The notes beneath the pieces were generated by a model that made no database searches, was not told where the DNA came from, and was given only the letters and a program-made list of their open reading frames with translations. The translations under genes and the position numbers were made by a program. Of a DNA stretch of 64,000 nucleotides, positions 31,178 to 40,701 are shown piece after piece. Position 1 is the stretch's first letter. Each line of letters begins with the position of its first letter. The DNA comes from Euclidia mi (Eukaryota; Arthropoda; Insecta; Lepidoptera; Erebidae). Location of the stretch: the NCBI GenBank assembly GCA_944739405.2, contig OX123186.2, positions 87,089,034-87,153,033 on the forward strand, read 5' to 3'.

Positions 31178-34100
31178 TAAACGTGTTCGTCTCGAACATC
31201 GTTAGACCCATAGTAACGAGCCAACCGGTCCACATGAACTATCTTCGGTGCACCTCGCGACCCCTTCTGGATTCGATAGGTGACGTCGTTCATCCTGGTA
31301 ATTATGCGATATGGCCCGTCCCATCTGGCTTGTAACTTAGGCGATTTTCCTTTGCTTCGTACTGGGTTATGAAGCCACACCAATGATCCCTCATCGAAGC
31401 CTTTGTTGTTTGCCTTCCGGTCGTAGCGAGTCTTCATCTTCTCAGACATCTGTTGTCCAGATTCCCTGATGTGCTCGTATACGTCGTTCATCCTGTTGCG
31501 TAGCTCGGTTGCGTAATCCGTTATATTGCGTGGAGATTCTGGTGGAATACCGGTGATAAGGTCTGCAGGTAAACGGAGCTCTCTACCGAAATTGGCAAAA
31601 GCTGGTGTTACTCCTGTAGTTTCGTGGACCGCACTGCGATATGACAGGAGAAATGGTTGGATGTGCTTGTCCCAATCTCTTTGTTTGCTCTCCACGACCT
31701 TCGCCAGGTACCTTTCCAGTGATTGGTTAAACCGTTCAACCATGCCATCTGATTGCGGATGATAAGCCGTGGTCCTGGTTTTATGTGCACCCATTACGCG
31801 ACAAGTCTCCTTGAACACCTCAGATTCGAAGTTCCGGCCTTGATCGCTGTGGATTTCCAAGGGCACCCCGAACCGACAAAACACTTCATGCACCAGCTTA
31901 TCAGCCACTGTGGTAGCTTCTTGATTTGGGATTGCAAACACTTCAGGCCACTTCGTGAAGTAATCCATCACAACCAAGAAGTATTTGTTTCCGTCCTGGC
32001 TCTCAGGAAACGGCCCAGCGACATCCAACGCTATGCGCTCCCATGGAGCTCCCACATTGTACACCTTTAATGCACCTCTGCTTCGAGTATGTGGCCCCTT
32101 GACAGCCGCACAACTTGTGCATTTGCGGCACCAATCCTCGACGTCATCTCGACAGTGGAGCCAATAAAACCGCTCCCGGATCTTAGTCAGGGTCTTCTTA
32201 ACTCCCATGTGACCTCCCGAAGCACCATTGTGATAGAGCTGCAAGACTTCCGGCACCTTAGTTTTGGGCACTACCATTTGCAAATGGCACTGGTTACCGC
32301 GAGCGTTTTCCCATTTGCGGCACAGAACTCCATCCTGGACGACCAAGCTTTCCCACTGTGCCCAATAACTCTTGGTGATGGGGCTCATCGCTGCGATATC
32401 ACTCCATTTGGGCCTAGGCGCATCTGATTTCTTCCATTCAAGAATCGGCTGTACATCCTTGTCATCTCGCTGAGCACTCTGCAAAGCTTCTCTCCATTCG
32501 TCGCTTAGATCCGTCTTTAACATCCTCACTAGCGCTGCCTGCTTTGCTTCCTGTCGGCTACAGTGCTTGCACTGGTCGGGACACGGCCTACGCGATAGGG
32601 CATCTGCGTTACCATGGGACTTGCCGCTGCGATGTTGTATTACAAAATCAAACTCTTGCAGTAGTTCAATCCATCTGGCTACTTGTCCTTCTGGGTCCTT
32701 AAATTGAAGTAGCCATTTCAGCGCTGCATGGTCGGTTCGCAGGTGGAATTTACGGCCCAACAAATATTTGTTGAAATGCTGCAACGTCTTTACTACAGCC
32801 AAGAGTTCCCGCCTGGTGACGCAGTAGTTTCTTTCGGGTTTGGATAAGGTCTTGCTGAAGTATGCTATAACAACTTCTTGATCACCCTTCTTCTGTGACA
32901 GCACGCCGCCAATTCCGGTGTTACTGGCATCTGTGTCAACTATGAATTCATGCTCATTGTCAGGGTAGCCTAGAATAGGTGCAGTACACAGATGTTCCTT
33001 AAGCTTCTGGAATGCAACGTCACAGCTCTCATTCCAACAGAACTGCACTCTGTCTTCGGTGAGCTTATGAAGAGGTCGAGCAATGTCAGCAAAGTTCTTC
33101 ACAAACCGTCGATAGTAGGAGCATAATCCGAGGAATGCTCTGACCTGCGTTTTGTTCTCTGGAACTGGCCACTCCTTCACAGCAATGATCTTATCCGGGT
33201 CAGTTTGAATACCGTTCTCCGAGACCACATGTCCTAGAAAGTTCACTTGCCGTCTGAATAACGCGCATTTCTTCGGACTCAGCTTCAAATTAGCACCTCG
33301 TATTTTTGACAGCACTTGCTCCAAGTTTCGAAGGTGATCCTGGAAGGTGCGCCCCACGATGATGATGTCATCCAGGTAGACCAAGCAGGCGTCTCCAATC
33401 AGTCCCATAAGCACTCGCTCCATCAGTCTCTCAAAAGTAGCCGGAGCGTTGCACAATCCAAAGGGCATGACGTTAAATTGCCACAGTCCTTTGCCTGTGG
33501 AGAATGCCGTCTTTTCTTTGTCTCGAGGATCTATTTCCACCTGCCAGTAGCCACTTTTTAGGTTTAAGGTAGAAAACCACTTCATCCCCGTCAGCGTATC
33601 CAGTGTGTCATCGATCCTTGGCAGCGGGTAGCTGTCCTTCTTCGTGATGTCATTCAATCGGCGGTAGTCTACACAGAAGCGCATGCTGCCATCCTTCTTT
33701 TTAACTAGGACAACCGGAGAGCACCACGGGCTGGACGAAGGCTCGATTACGCCTTCGTTCACCATACCGTCGATCATAGCTTCCACTTCACGTTCCCGTG
33801 CTACTGGCACACGTCTTGGTCGCTGGCGAATCGGTGCTTCACTTCCCGTGTTTATTTTGTGCTGGACTAGTGCTGTCTTCCCTATGTCGGCATCACTGGT
33901 CGAGAAAATATCCGCGAACCGGTTCAACATCTTCTGAGCCTCGGTCTTCTCTTCCTCCGACAGGGTACTTTCGCAGTCCTCTAAAAGAGTAGACACGTCG
34001 AATCGTGCACCCTGAACCTTGGCGCTGGTAGGTTGCTCTTGACATCTACGCATCCAAGCCGCTCCTTCATAGGTGCCCAATTCCGTCCCTTTCTTGAGCG

Positions 34101-34299
34101 ACACTTCCTTGTCACTTGCATTCAGTGCGCGTACTGATGAAACTTTTGTACCCCTTATCAAGGTTCGTGCAATCTTCCAGGAGGCCTCTTTCTCTAGACC
34201 TTCGATTAGTACGCAGCGGTTCCCTCGACCAGAATTCCCTGGTAAACAAACTGGTACAACAGTTTCCGACCGCGGGTGAAGAATGACATTCTTCAGGCA
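31177..34299 (-). CDS. pol: gypsy pol: reverse transcriptase, RNase H, integrase
   Basis: The open frame extends to 34431, but its first ~45 codons are antisense of the duplicated protease segment, so native coding begins below 34300. With numbering from 34431, the RT shows VLVKKKDGSMRFCVDYRRLN, FGLCNAPATF and the catalytic YLDD at 352-355. RNase H opens at FIVDTDAS (~497) and contains RELLAV. The integrase zinc finger has HNGASGGH and CRKCTSC (~734-775), and the DD35E core is D803, D863 (HSDQG) and E899 (GMVERFNQS). A GPY/F-like module (WDGPYRI) lies near the C-terminus. The order RT-RH-IN defines Ty3/gypsy. All catalytic residues seem present. Separation from gag/protease by the inverted duplication should block normal translation. 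Confidence 0.92.
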   Translation of the reverse strand, partial: CLKNVILHPRSETVVPVCLPGNSGRGNRCVLIEGLEKEASWKIARTLIRGTKVSSVRALNASDKEVSLKKGTELGTYEGAAWMRRCQEQPTSAKVQGARFDVSTLLEDCESTLSEEEKTEAQKMLNRFADIFSTSDADIGKTALVQHKINTGSEAPIRQRPRRVPVAREREVEAMIDGMVNEGVIEPSSSPWCSPVVLVKKKDGSMRFCVDYRRLNDITKKDSYPLPRIDDTLDTLTGMKWFSTLNLKSGYWQVEIDPRDKEKTAFSTGKGLWQFNVMPFGLCNAPATFERLMERVLMGLIGDACLVYLDDIIIVGRTFQDHLRNLEQVLSKIRGANLKLSPKKCALFRRQVNFLGHVVSENGIQTDPDKIIAVKEWPVPENKTQVRAFLGLCSYYRRFVKNFADIARPLHKLTEDRVQFCWNESCDVAFQKLKEHLCTAPILGYPDNEHEFIVDTDASNTGIGGVLSQKKGDQEVVIAYFSKTLSKPERNYCVTRRELLAVVKTLQHFNKYLLGRKFHLRTDHAALKWLLQFKDPEGQVARWIELLQEFDFVIQHRSGKSHGNADALSRRPCPDQCKHCSRQEAKQAALVRMLKTDLSDEWREALQSAQRDDKDVQPILEWKKSDAPRPKWSDIAAMSPITKSYWAQWESLVVQDGVLCRKWENARGNQCHLQMVVPKTKVPEVLQLYHNGASGGHMGVKKTLTKIRERFYWLHCRDDVEDWCRKCTSCAAVKGPHTRSRGALKVYNVGAPWERIALDVAGPFPESQDGNKYFLVVMDYFTKWPEVFAIPNQEATTVADKLVHEVFCRFGVPLEIHSDQGRNFESEVFKETCRVMGAHKTRTTAYHPQSDGMVERFNQSLERYLAKVVESKQRDWDKHIQPFLLSYRSAVHETTGVTPAFANFGRELRLPADLITGIPPESPRNITDYATELRNRMNDVYEHIRESGQQMSEKMKTRYDRKANNKGFDEGSLVWLHNPVRSKGKSPKLQARWDGPYRIITRMNDVTYRIQKGSRGAPKIVHVDRLARYYGSNDVRDEHV

Positions 34300-34820
34300 C
34301 TGTCTCCACCAAAGGGGTCGCCTGATGTGCCTGCCAGGCAGCGAGAGCAGGGAAACGAGTAGAAGCCAGGACTGCGGGGCGGGTGCTGGCTGGTAATGGA
34401 AGAGCCCCAAGTATCTCGATCTCGCAATCATGCGACGGGAACAGCCTGATCATCGAAGGCGAAATTAACAGAACACCATGCAAGCTGACATTGGACACGG
34501 GTGCTTCTCGGACAGTCGTCGGTTTCCATCTGGCAAGACGGGTTCTTCGGGGCTGCTTCAGGAACAATGAATGTGTGAATCTGAGAACAGCTACCGGTCA
34601 GCACATAACCGTCCGAGGTGAAATGGAGGTGGATCTGAAGCTAGGCAACAAAATTTACCGTCACAAAGTCATCGTGGCCGATATAGTGGACGACTGCATC
34701 TTGGGCCTGGACTTCATGCGGAAGTATCGCTGCGAGATCGATGTTAACCAGGGAGTGTTGAAGTGTGGCTCGGAAGAAGTCTTCATGGAAGGTGCAACTC
34801 CTGGTAAACAAACTGGTACA
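34238..34820. repeat. 21-bp direct repeats bounding the inverted protease copy
   Basis: CTGGTAAACAAACTGGTACA with one preceding C occurs at 34238-34258 and at 34800-34820, on the two sides of the inverted segment. The copies look like the homology at which the rearrangement happened or was resolved. Confidence 0.85.
34300..34799 (+). repeat. Inverted duplicate of the gag-end/protease segment (left arm)
   Basis: Reverse complement of 34831-35330 over 500 bp, with no difference found in the parts I compared. It carries a second protease reading frame, pointing to the plus strand (34383-34847), antisense to the element. The 31-bp gap 34800-34830 is the hairpin loop. This copy interrupts pol between protease and RT. 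Confidence 0.92.
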
Positions 34821-35309
34821 CTTTTCCTGAAGTTGCACCTTCCATGAAGACTTCTTCCGAGCCACACTTCAACACTCCCTGGTTAACATCGATCTCGCAG
34901 CGATACTTCCGCATGAAGTCCAGGCCCAAGATGCAGTCGTCCACTATATCGGCCACGATGACTTTGTGACGGTAAATTTTGTTGCCTAGCTTCAGATCCA
35001 CCTCCATTTCACCTCGGACGGTTATGTGCTGACCGGTAGCTGTTCTCAGATTCACACATTCATTGTTCCTGAAGCAGCCCCGAAGAACCCGTCTTGCCAG
35101 ATGGAAACCGACGACTGTCCGAGAAGCACCCGTGTCCAATGTCAGCTTGCATGGTGTTCTGTTAATTTCGCCTTCGATGATCAGGCTGTTCCCGTCGCAT
35201 GATTGCGAGATCGAGATACTTGGGGCTCTTCCATTACCAGCCAGCACCCGCCCCGCAGTCCTGGCTTCTACTCGTTTCCCTGCTCTCGCTGCCTGGCAGG
35301 CACATCAGG
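34783..35309 (-). CDS. gypsy aspartic protease (pro), -1 frame relative to gag
   Basis: Retropepsin-like domain that cleaves the Gag/Pol precursors. The active-site motif is LTLDTGASRTVV; the flap and second half are recognisable in KVIVADIVDDCILGLDFM. The frame opens just after a TGA at about 35310, overlaps the gag end by about 40 nt, and lies in the -1 frame, so expression by frameshifting is expected. The first candidate initiator, GTG at 35247, is weak. The C-terminal dozen residues run into the loop and the inverted copy, so the normal link to RT is lost. Residues up to the EVFMEGAT block are identical in the plus-strand duplicate. Confidence 0.85.
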
Positions 35310-35330
35310 CGACCCCTTTGGTGGAGACAG
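34831..35330 (-). repeat. Native protease segment forming the right arm of the inverted repeat
   Basis: Exact-looking complement of 34300-34799. It includes the gag 3' end, the frameshift site and the protease. Confidence 0.92.
35222..35280 (-). promoter_or_regulatory. Predicted -1 ribosomal frameshift signal at gag-pro
   Basis: Heptamer GGGAAAC (35274-35280, minus strand) sits in the gag frame as G GGA AAC, one codon before the gag stop TAG. Seven bases later AGCCAG (35261-35266) can pair with CTGGCT (35239-35244). GGGGC (35250-35254) in that loop can pair with GCCCC (35222-35226), an H-type pseudoknot layout. Frame, heptamer, spacing and overlap all agree. Confidence 0.75.
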
Positions 35331-36608
35331 GGTGTCACCATGCTGCCTACGCTTTGGGCAGCTCAAACGGATATGGCCTCTTTCTCCGCAGTTGTAGCAC
35401 CGAGGTGACGACAAGACTTCCCTGATGCGGTGACCTCGGTCGTCGCGTCGCACTGCTTCCACCTCCAGAGCGTGGGCTAAGGCGTCCTTGAGGTCCTTGA
35501 AGTGCCCAAGCCTCACTGCTGCTCTTACCTCCAGGTCCCGGATCCCATCCGTAAACGCCTGTACGAGGTTCCCGTCAATAAGCGCAGGAGACAACTGGTA
35601 TGCCTTCCTTACCAGCTTTTCCACCTCTAGAGCCCACTGCTGCAGAGTTTCTCCGTTGCGTTGTGTCCTGTCCTTCAGCTGAGCACGATAAACGTGTTCA
35701 AGGTGCGCGTCACCGTATCTCGCCTCCAGCGCCTCCAGGAGCTTTTCGTAGGTGACGTCTTGCCCGAGTGCCTCCAACACTGTCAAGGCCCGGTCGCGAA
35801 GGCCCAAGGTTAGGGCGGTTAAGGCCTGTTCTTTGGTCCACCCATTCGATCGCATCACAGCCTCGAACTGGATCTTGTATGCAGACCATGATGACGAGCC
35901 TTCAAATGGTGGAACCTTAAATCCACGAGGTGAGGGCGCTACAGCCGCTGGTGTCACTTCGAGCCCACGCAACTTCTTCTCCACTTCAGCAACACAGGTC
36001 TCGTGGTGGTCGTGTACACGCTTCTCTACGTCGCTGATACGGGCCTCATGCTGCTGAAGTTCCTCCTTGACCGCCTTCAAGTCCTTCCCTACAGCGGCGC
36101 TGAGGTCCTTCATAAGCACCACCTGCTCTTCTAGGCGGCGCGCGTGCTCCTCCTTGTCACGCTGGAGCTGTTGTTCTAGGCGGCGCGCGTGCTCCTCTTG
36201 ACGGCGAGCCTGCTCCTCCTTGTCGCGCTGAAGCTGTTCCTCCAGGCGGCGCGCATGCTCCTCTTGACGGCGAGCCTGCTCCTCCTGACGGCGCGCGTGT
36301 TCCTCTTGACGGCGAGCCTGCCCCTGTTGACGGCGGTCCTGCTCCTCTTGACGGCGGGCCTGCTCCTCCTTGTCGCGCTGTCGCTGTTCTTCCATGCGGC
36401 GCGCCTGCTCCTGCATGAACGCCATCAGAGCCGCGATGTCGGGCACCGCCATGGAGTGTGCGCTTGCAGGCTCCACTGCAGCCGCGGAGTCGCCTGATCC
36501 ACCAGACGATGGAGAAGGAACGTCTCCGAAGCGTCTCTGGTCCAGGTCTTGCTGGCGCTGGTTCCTGGTACGCACTCCGTCAGTTTCTTCCTTCGGCATA
36601 ACCGGCAT
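35268..36608 (-). CDS. gag: gypsy Gag, coiled-coil with one zinc knuckle
   Basis: 446 residues; the capsid/nucleocapsid precursor that packages the element RNA. The ATG lies about 7 bp downstream of the primer-binding site. Residues ~60-195 are an extraordinarily charged coiled coil of Arg/Gln/Glu repeats (RRQEEHARRLEEQ-type units). Residues ~225-395 are the capsid-like part (GFKVPPFEG, then the block around YGDAHLEHVY). Residues 404-417 form a CCHC zinc knuckle (CYNCGERGHIRLSC). The frame ends at TAG 35268-35270, immediately after the slippery heptamer. No stop or shift was found. The DNA repeat behind the coiled coil probably varies in copy number between copies of the element. Confidence 0.92.
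   Translation of the reverse strand: MPVMPKEETDGVRTRNQRQQDLDQRRFGDVPSPSSGGSGDSAAAVEPASAHSMAVPDIAALMAFMQEQARRMEEQRQRDKEEQARRQEEQDRRQQGQARRQEEHARRQEEQARRQEEHARRLEEQLQRDKEEQARRQEEHARRLEQQLQRDKEEHARRLEEQVVLMKDLSAAVGKDLKAVKEELQQHEARISDVEKRVHDHHETCVAEVEKKLRGLEVTPAAVAPSPRGFKVPPFEGSSSWSAYKIQFEAVMRSNGWTKEQALTALTLGLRDRALTVLEALGQDVTYEKLLEALEARYGDAHLEHVYRAQLKDRTQRNGETLQQWALEVEKLVRKAYQLSPALIDGNLVQAFTDGIRDLEVRAAVRLGHFKDLKDALAHALEVEAVRRDDRGHRIREVLSSPRCYNCGERGHIRLSCPKRRQHGDTLSPPKGSPDVPARQREQGNE
36115..36400 (-). repeat. Intragenic minisatellite in gag
   Basis: Imperfect repeats of CGGCGCGCGTGCTCCTCTTG and variants, in steps of 21-27 bp and multiples, encode the Arg/Gln/Glu coiled coil. Plus-strand Leu-rich ORFs here are shadows. 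Confidence 0.85.
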
Positions 36609-36614
36609 AATTTA

Positions 36615-36633
36615 TCCCTTTCTTCTGACACCA
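36615..36633 (-). promoter_or_regulatory. Primer-binding site, tRNA-Leu type
   Basis: TGGTGTCAGAAGAAAGGGA on the minus strand. TGGTGTCAG is complementary to the 3' end of many leucine tRNAs (…CTGACACCA). It lies 2 bp from the broken edge of the 5' LTR. Confidence 0.7.
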
Positions 36634-36635
36634 AT

Positions 36636-37006
36636 CAATAACACTAGATACACACTTAATTTTCACTTCACTAATAAAACACACTATTCATACCACTAGA
36701 ACAACACTAACACTTCCGACTTATTTCCTTCGCTTGATGTTGATCGCTTTCCGTATTCAATTGAACTGTGTCCGGTCCGTTCGCTCCCGCTCTATTTATA
36801 CTGGCCGGATAACATCACTAGGCTTTTCGAGACGACTCACGATATTTCTGGAAACGTGTAAGGTGTTTCTAGAATTGCGTAAATGTTCTATTTACACCTA
36901 CGCCATCTATTAGAGGATAGATGAAACAGCCTTAAACAACCGATACATCTAATCTCATGTAGTTCTCCCATTCACTGATAGATGGCGTTATTTTCAATTC
37001 GTAACA
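36636..37006 (-). repeat. 5' LTR of the gypsy element, missing its last 70 bp
   Basis: Aligns with 30795-31165 at equal length (371 bp), with substitutions seen only near 36690 (T for C) and 36859 (T for C). It keeps the TATA box (36791-36800) but lacks the AATAAA signal and the ...TCGTAACA end, which should abut the primer-binding site. Confidence 0.92.
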
Positions 37007-37010
37007 GTAT

Positions 37011-37984
37011 TTAAATCAATGTACGTGTATGTAATAATAAACGACTAACTTCATTGTACTATCAGTTAATGTTGTGCAAAACATTAGTAGAACAAAGTTG
37101 TAAATGTAGACTGCAATGCGATAATCTCGTTTTATAGTCATTACGAGTTCATATATTCTGATGATATTACCCATTCTATGGTGTTTATCAACACAACGAG
37201 AGCAATGAAACATACCATCCTGTCTCTATTTGTCTACCCATATAATTATTACGCTACGTGAAGGGACGAATTAAGAATACATACGATACAAGTAATTGTC
37301 ACTACCCCATTTAATTATGTTGTTATCGTAAGACTTAGGAAAATACACAAAGCCAACAGTATTTTTGGGAACCGACGGGGAACTTGACATCAATTCTAAC
37401 CCTTCTGGTCAGCGGAGTTTAGTAAGCCGAAACCGCAGTTTACAAGAATTTAGATAAGATATCAAATATAATGGCCCAAGGAAAAACTAACATAATGTTG
37501 TTTCTGTCTTAAAAATCTTAAAACATTTACCTTTTCCTATTTCACTGTTAGCCTCATTATTCGACTAATACTACATTTGTGATCAAGTTTAGTTTTAATG
37601 CTGTGCCCTGGTGAACTTATATTACATTTTTATTTTGCTGTGATTCTCAATTTCTAATGCGAAGCCATAAAAAATTGCTTCTATGGAAAGTCTCAATGAG
37701 GTTGTTGATAAATGTGAATGGAAAAATAAATCCATTTACGGTTAAAAATTTCCAGAAAATATTTAATATGACGAGTTTTATTCGCCTCTACACAATTTCA
37801 CGGAAGCTCTGGATATTCAACATGGCTGTCATTTTGTGTCATTTTGAACGAGAAATTTAATGCTTGCTCTTTATTATATAGAAGCTGCATTGAAATAACG
37901 TGGATAGACTTTTTGTACGGAATTTGAAGTATTCGTAGTAGTTGGTGCTTGTTACTATTCTATACTTATGGGTCACGTCTCATA
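37011..37984. other. No gene recognised
   Basis: About 1 kb of AT-rich DNA; small frames only. Confidence 0.45.
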
Positions 37985-38140
37985 TTCGCTTGTTTGCTCC
38001 GCGCCGGAACCCGCGCCGGCTCCTCTGCCCGGCCACTTGAAAGCGATAACGATCAAACGCCCGACGATAAACACTTAGCCCCCCCGCGGTGCCCCGCGCG
38101 TTTTATCGCCTCGGCGCGCGGGTCGGGTTTCACACAATCG
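37985..38140. other. CpG- and GC-rich island
   Basis: Abruptly GC-rich (CCGCGCCGGAACCCGCGCCG, then CCCCCCCGCGGTGCCCCGCG and TCGGCGCGCGGGTCGGG) in AT-rich surroundings. No convincing frame. It could be a promoter, a conserved non-coding element or part of a transposon. Confidence 0.4.
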
Positions 38141-39024
38141 GTCCTTGTGACTCAATTTGTTTTGAAAGGTTGTCAAGTGTTATATTATTTATGTTTGTTA
38201 TGAAACAAACTATACAATGTTATCTTTGTTTATTTAGATTACGACTCTGGTGTCGAGTGATGCTCGTTTGAAATTGAGATAGCGCGTTTTAGAGCTCGCT
38301 TTGTATTTATAAGTTCATACCTCAAAACTTAAAGCGGTGACATATTGTTTTTAATATTTAATTACGTTACTTATATAATAGATAATAAGATAAGAAATAA
38401 AAAAGTACACTTGTTCATATATTTATGAATTCACAGGCCTCTGATTCCAAACCATTATCTGGCGCCGCGCGGCGTAATTTATGTTAAATTTGATATGGCC
38501 ATATAATGCAAATATAACACTTTTAAGCACAAAATTAAATAAACACTAAATAAGTAGTCTTATATTCTTTTAAAACAAAAAGAAATCATAGGGATAGCAT
38601 TCACCACTTCTGAGTAATTATGAACATTTCTGGTACAGTTCCCATGCTCTCAGTAAAATTACTGTTGCGCGCCAAAATTTACTTGAGGTCTCGAAAAAAG
38701 TCAAATCTTATATTTCATGCTGGAATTGTTATATATACGTGTTCGTTATTTACATACCTTGATAAAGACAATAGATCTTAAAGAATAAAACTAAAATTAA
38801 CAGAAAAAACAGCAGAAATACACTCACACATTCCGCATATTCCGCACCGACTCAACACTCAATGACAACATTGACAACGAACGTTTTTTTTTTAATTTCT
38901 CTATGGAGTCGAAACTCGACTGGGATTAGTATGACGGGAAATTTAACGTAGAAACGAGATACATTATACAAACTAAGCCCTAGAGCGACAGAGACGAGTA
39001 TATTTCACTCTTTCAACCGCGGGA
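38141..39024. other. No gene recognised
   Basis: AT-rich; ACATTGACAACGAACG near 38870 and GTCGAAACTCGACTGG near 38910 were noted but not assigned. Confidence 0.4.
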
Positions 39025-39183
39025 GCCATGTCATATACAGTATGACACGGGCAATTTGGCGTGCGGCGCCATGTCATCTACCATATGACACGGGCAATTT
39101 GACTGAGATGCGATGTCATATGCCATATAACACGGACAATTTAGTGTTTGAATTTTGTTATATGCCATATAACACGGGCAAAG
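39025..39183 (+). repeat. 42-43-bp tandem repeat, four units, each with a small palindrome
   Basis: Units begin near 39028, 39071, 39113 and 39155. Core ATGTCATATGCCATATGACA-type palindrome followed by CGGGCAATTT. The fourth unit is the most diverged. Confidence 0.88.
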
Positions 39184-39252
39184 AAGCGGATATGCATGGA
39201 TCACAAATTATCCTGCATAATATCGTCAAAAATCAAGGACTTTCTGACTTTC

Positions 39253-40701
39253 AAATATCAAATGTCATGAACACTCAATCTATCTAATCCGAGTTTGTCC
39301 CATATTTTGTTTCAGATTTGCGCCCGTTGACGCAAGACATTCCCCGATCACTTTGATCGAAGTGATTCTCATTAACTTCCTAAAACAACGCCCGGAATGT
39401 TTATTGAAGAATAAATTTCAAACAGTCCAATACTTATTCCTCCCCTTGTTTATTCGATTCCAATTTGGGTGTCACCAATTTGTTGCGATGATAATACGAT
39501 ATTTTCGCTGATTCTCAAATATTTGCAATATGTCATCGTGGCATGCTCTTTTAGTATATTTGAGGAAAGGCTTACGATGGAATGTAATAACAGAAATAGC
39601 GACGTTTTCACGAACATAATGCGTACAATTTGATGCATTTAGGTATTTCTGTATCATCATAATCATGCATGTATATACAGAATGATTTGTAATTGCTCGT
39701 ATTCCCTTCAGGAGGTGATTCTAGGATCATAATGGAATATTTTTACCCCCTACATATCCTACATATGGGGGCCCAAAATGTGCCATTTTAGAATAAAACG
39801 GTTTAAAGATATTTTGAGCAAATCCCAATTATTTGTTATAAACTAAAAAAAATATTTTGCGTATAAGTGGTAGCAAATTTGGCCCCATTTTATAGGCAAT
39901 TAAGTGGTAGATCTTTTAAAATAAAATGAATCTACTAACTCAACGTGGAATTTGCAATGCATCAAATTGTAAACCTAGTTAGTCAGTTGAAAAATAATTT
40001 AAATTCCTAAAGTATATTGATCTTTTTAAACATTATAATCATATTGATACACATTCAAAACGAATAGTAGATAACAAACCGAACGACCTCTGTATTTTCA
40101 TAATAATAATGCTTCATCCCCCAAATCTACAAATAATGACAGCGAATGTTTACATACGGTAAGAACTTAGATAATAAGCAGCTCAAGACGGAGCGAACAT
40201 TGGTTAAGTGCCTTTTGGCTACGATTACTAAATACGCGGGGAGATAATAAAAAATCCCTTATATTTTCCCACAACGGTAAAGAATATTTTGCGAATTGCT
40301 CGCGGAGGCATTTCGCGATTTCAAATTGTACGCATTATGTCCGTGAAAACGTCGCTATTTCTGTTATTACATTCCATCGTAAGCCTTCCCTCGAATATAC
40401 TGAAGGAGCATGCCACGACGACATATTGCAAATATTTGAGAATCAGCGAAAATATCGTATTATCATCGCAACAAATTGGAGACACCCAAATTGGAATCGA
40501 ATAAACAAGGGGAGGAATAAGTATTGGACTGTTTGAAATTTATTCTTCTATAAACATTCCGGGCGTTGTTTTAGGAAGTTAATGAGAATCACTTCGATCA
40601 AAGTGATCGGGGAATGTCTTGCGTCAACGGGCGCAAATCTGAAACAAAATATGGGACAAACTCGGGTTAGATAGTTTGAGTGTTCATGACATTTGATATT
40701 T
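39253..40701. mobile_element. Foldback element with 381-bp inverted arms
   Basis: Arms 39253-39633 and 40321-40701 are complementary and of equal length, with some mismatches. They start AAATATCAAATGTCATGAAC and contain CGATCACTTTGATCGAAGTG. The 687-bp interior is AT-rich, with TACATATCCTACATATGGGG. No transposase. No clear target duplication at the ends. Confidence 0.8.

Larger units (their letters stand above)
30725..37006 (-). mobile_element. Ty3/gypsy LTR retrotransposon, young but rearranged
   Basis: A 6282-bp element on the minus strand, flanked by a 4-bp duplication GTAT (30721-30724, 37007-37010). Order on the minus strand: truncated 5' LTR, tRNA-Leu-type primer-binding site, gag, protease, inverted copy of the gag-end/protease segment, RT-RNase H-integrase, polypurine tract, 3' LTR. 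No env is seen. The two LTRs differ at only about 2 positions over 371 aligned bases by eye, so insertion is recent. The 500-bp inverted duplication and the LTR deletion should make this copy defective. Confidence 0.95.

Noticed and set aside
34383..34847. Plus-strand protease frame as a separate gene
   Set aside because: It is the inverted duplicate of the native gypsy protease and ends in the hairpin loop; annotated as a repeat instead.
35063..35425. Plus-strand 120-codon frame over gag/protease, and similar frames at 34112-34567 (minus)
   Set aside because: They are antisense readings of the two arms of the same inverted repeat.
36189..36497. Leucine-rich plus-strand frame suggesting a membrane protein
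   Set aside because: It is the antisense of the Arg/Gln/Glu minisatellite in gag; Leu runs result from the complementary codons.
30725..37006. Endogenous errantivirus with env
   Set aside because: There is no room or frame for an env gene between integrase and the 3' LTR; pol ends at the polypurine tract.
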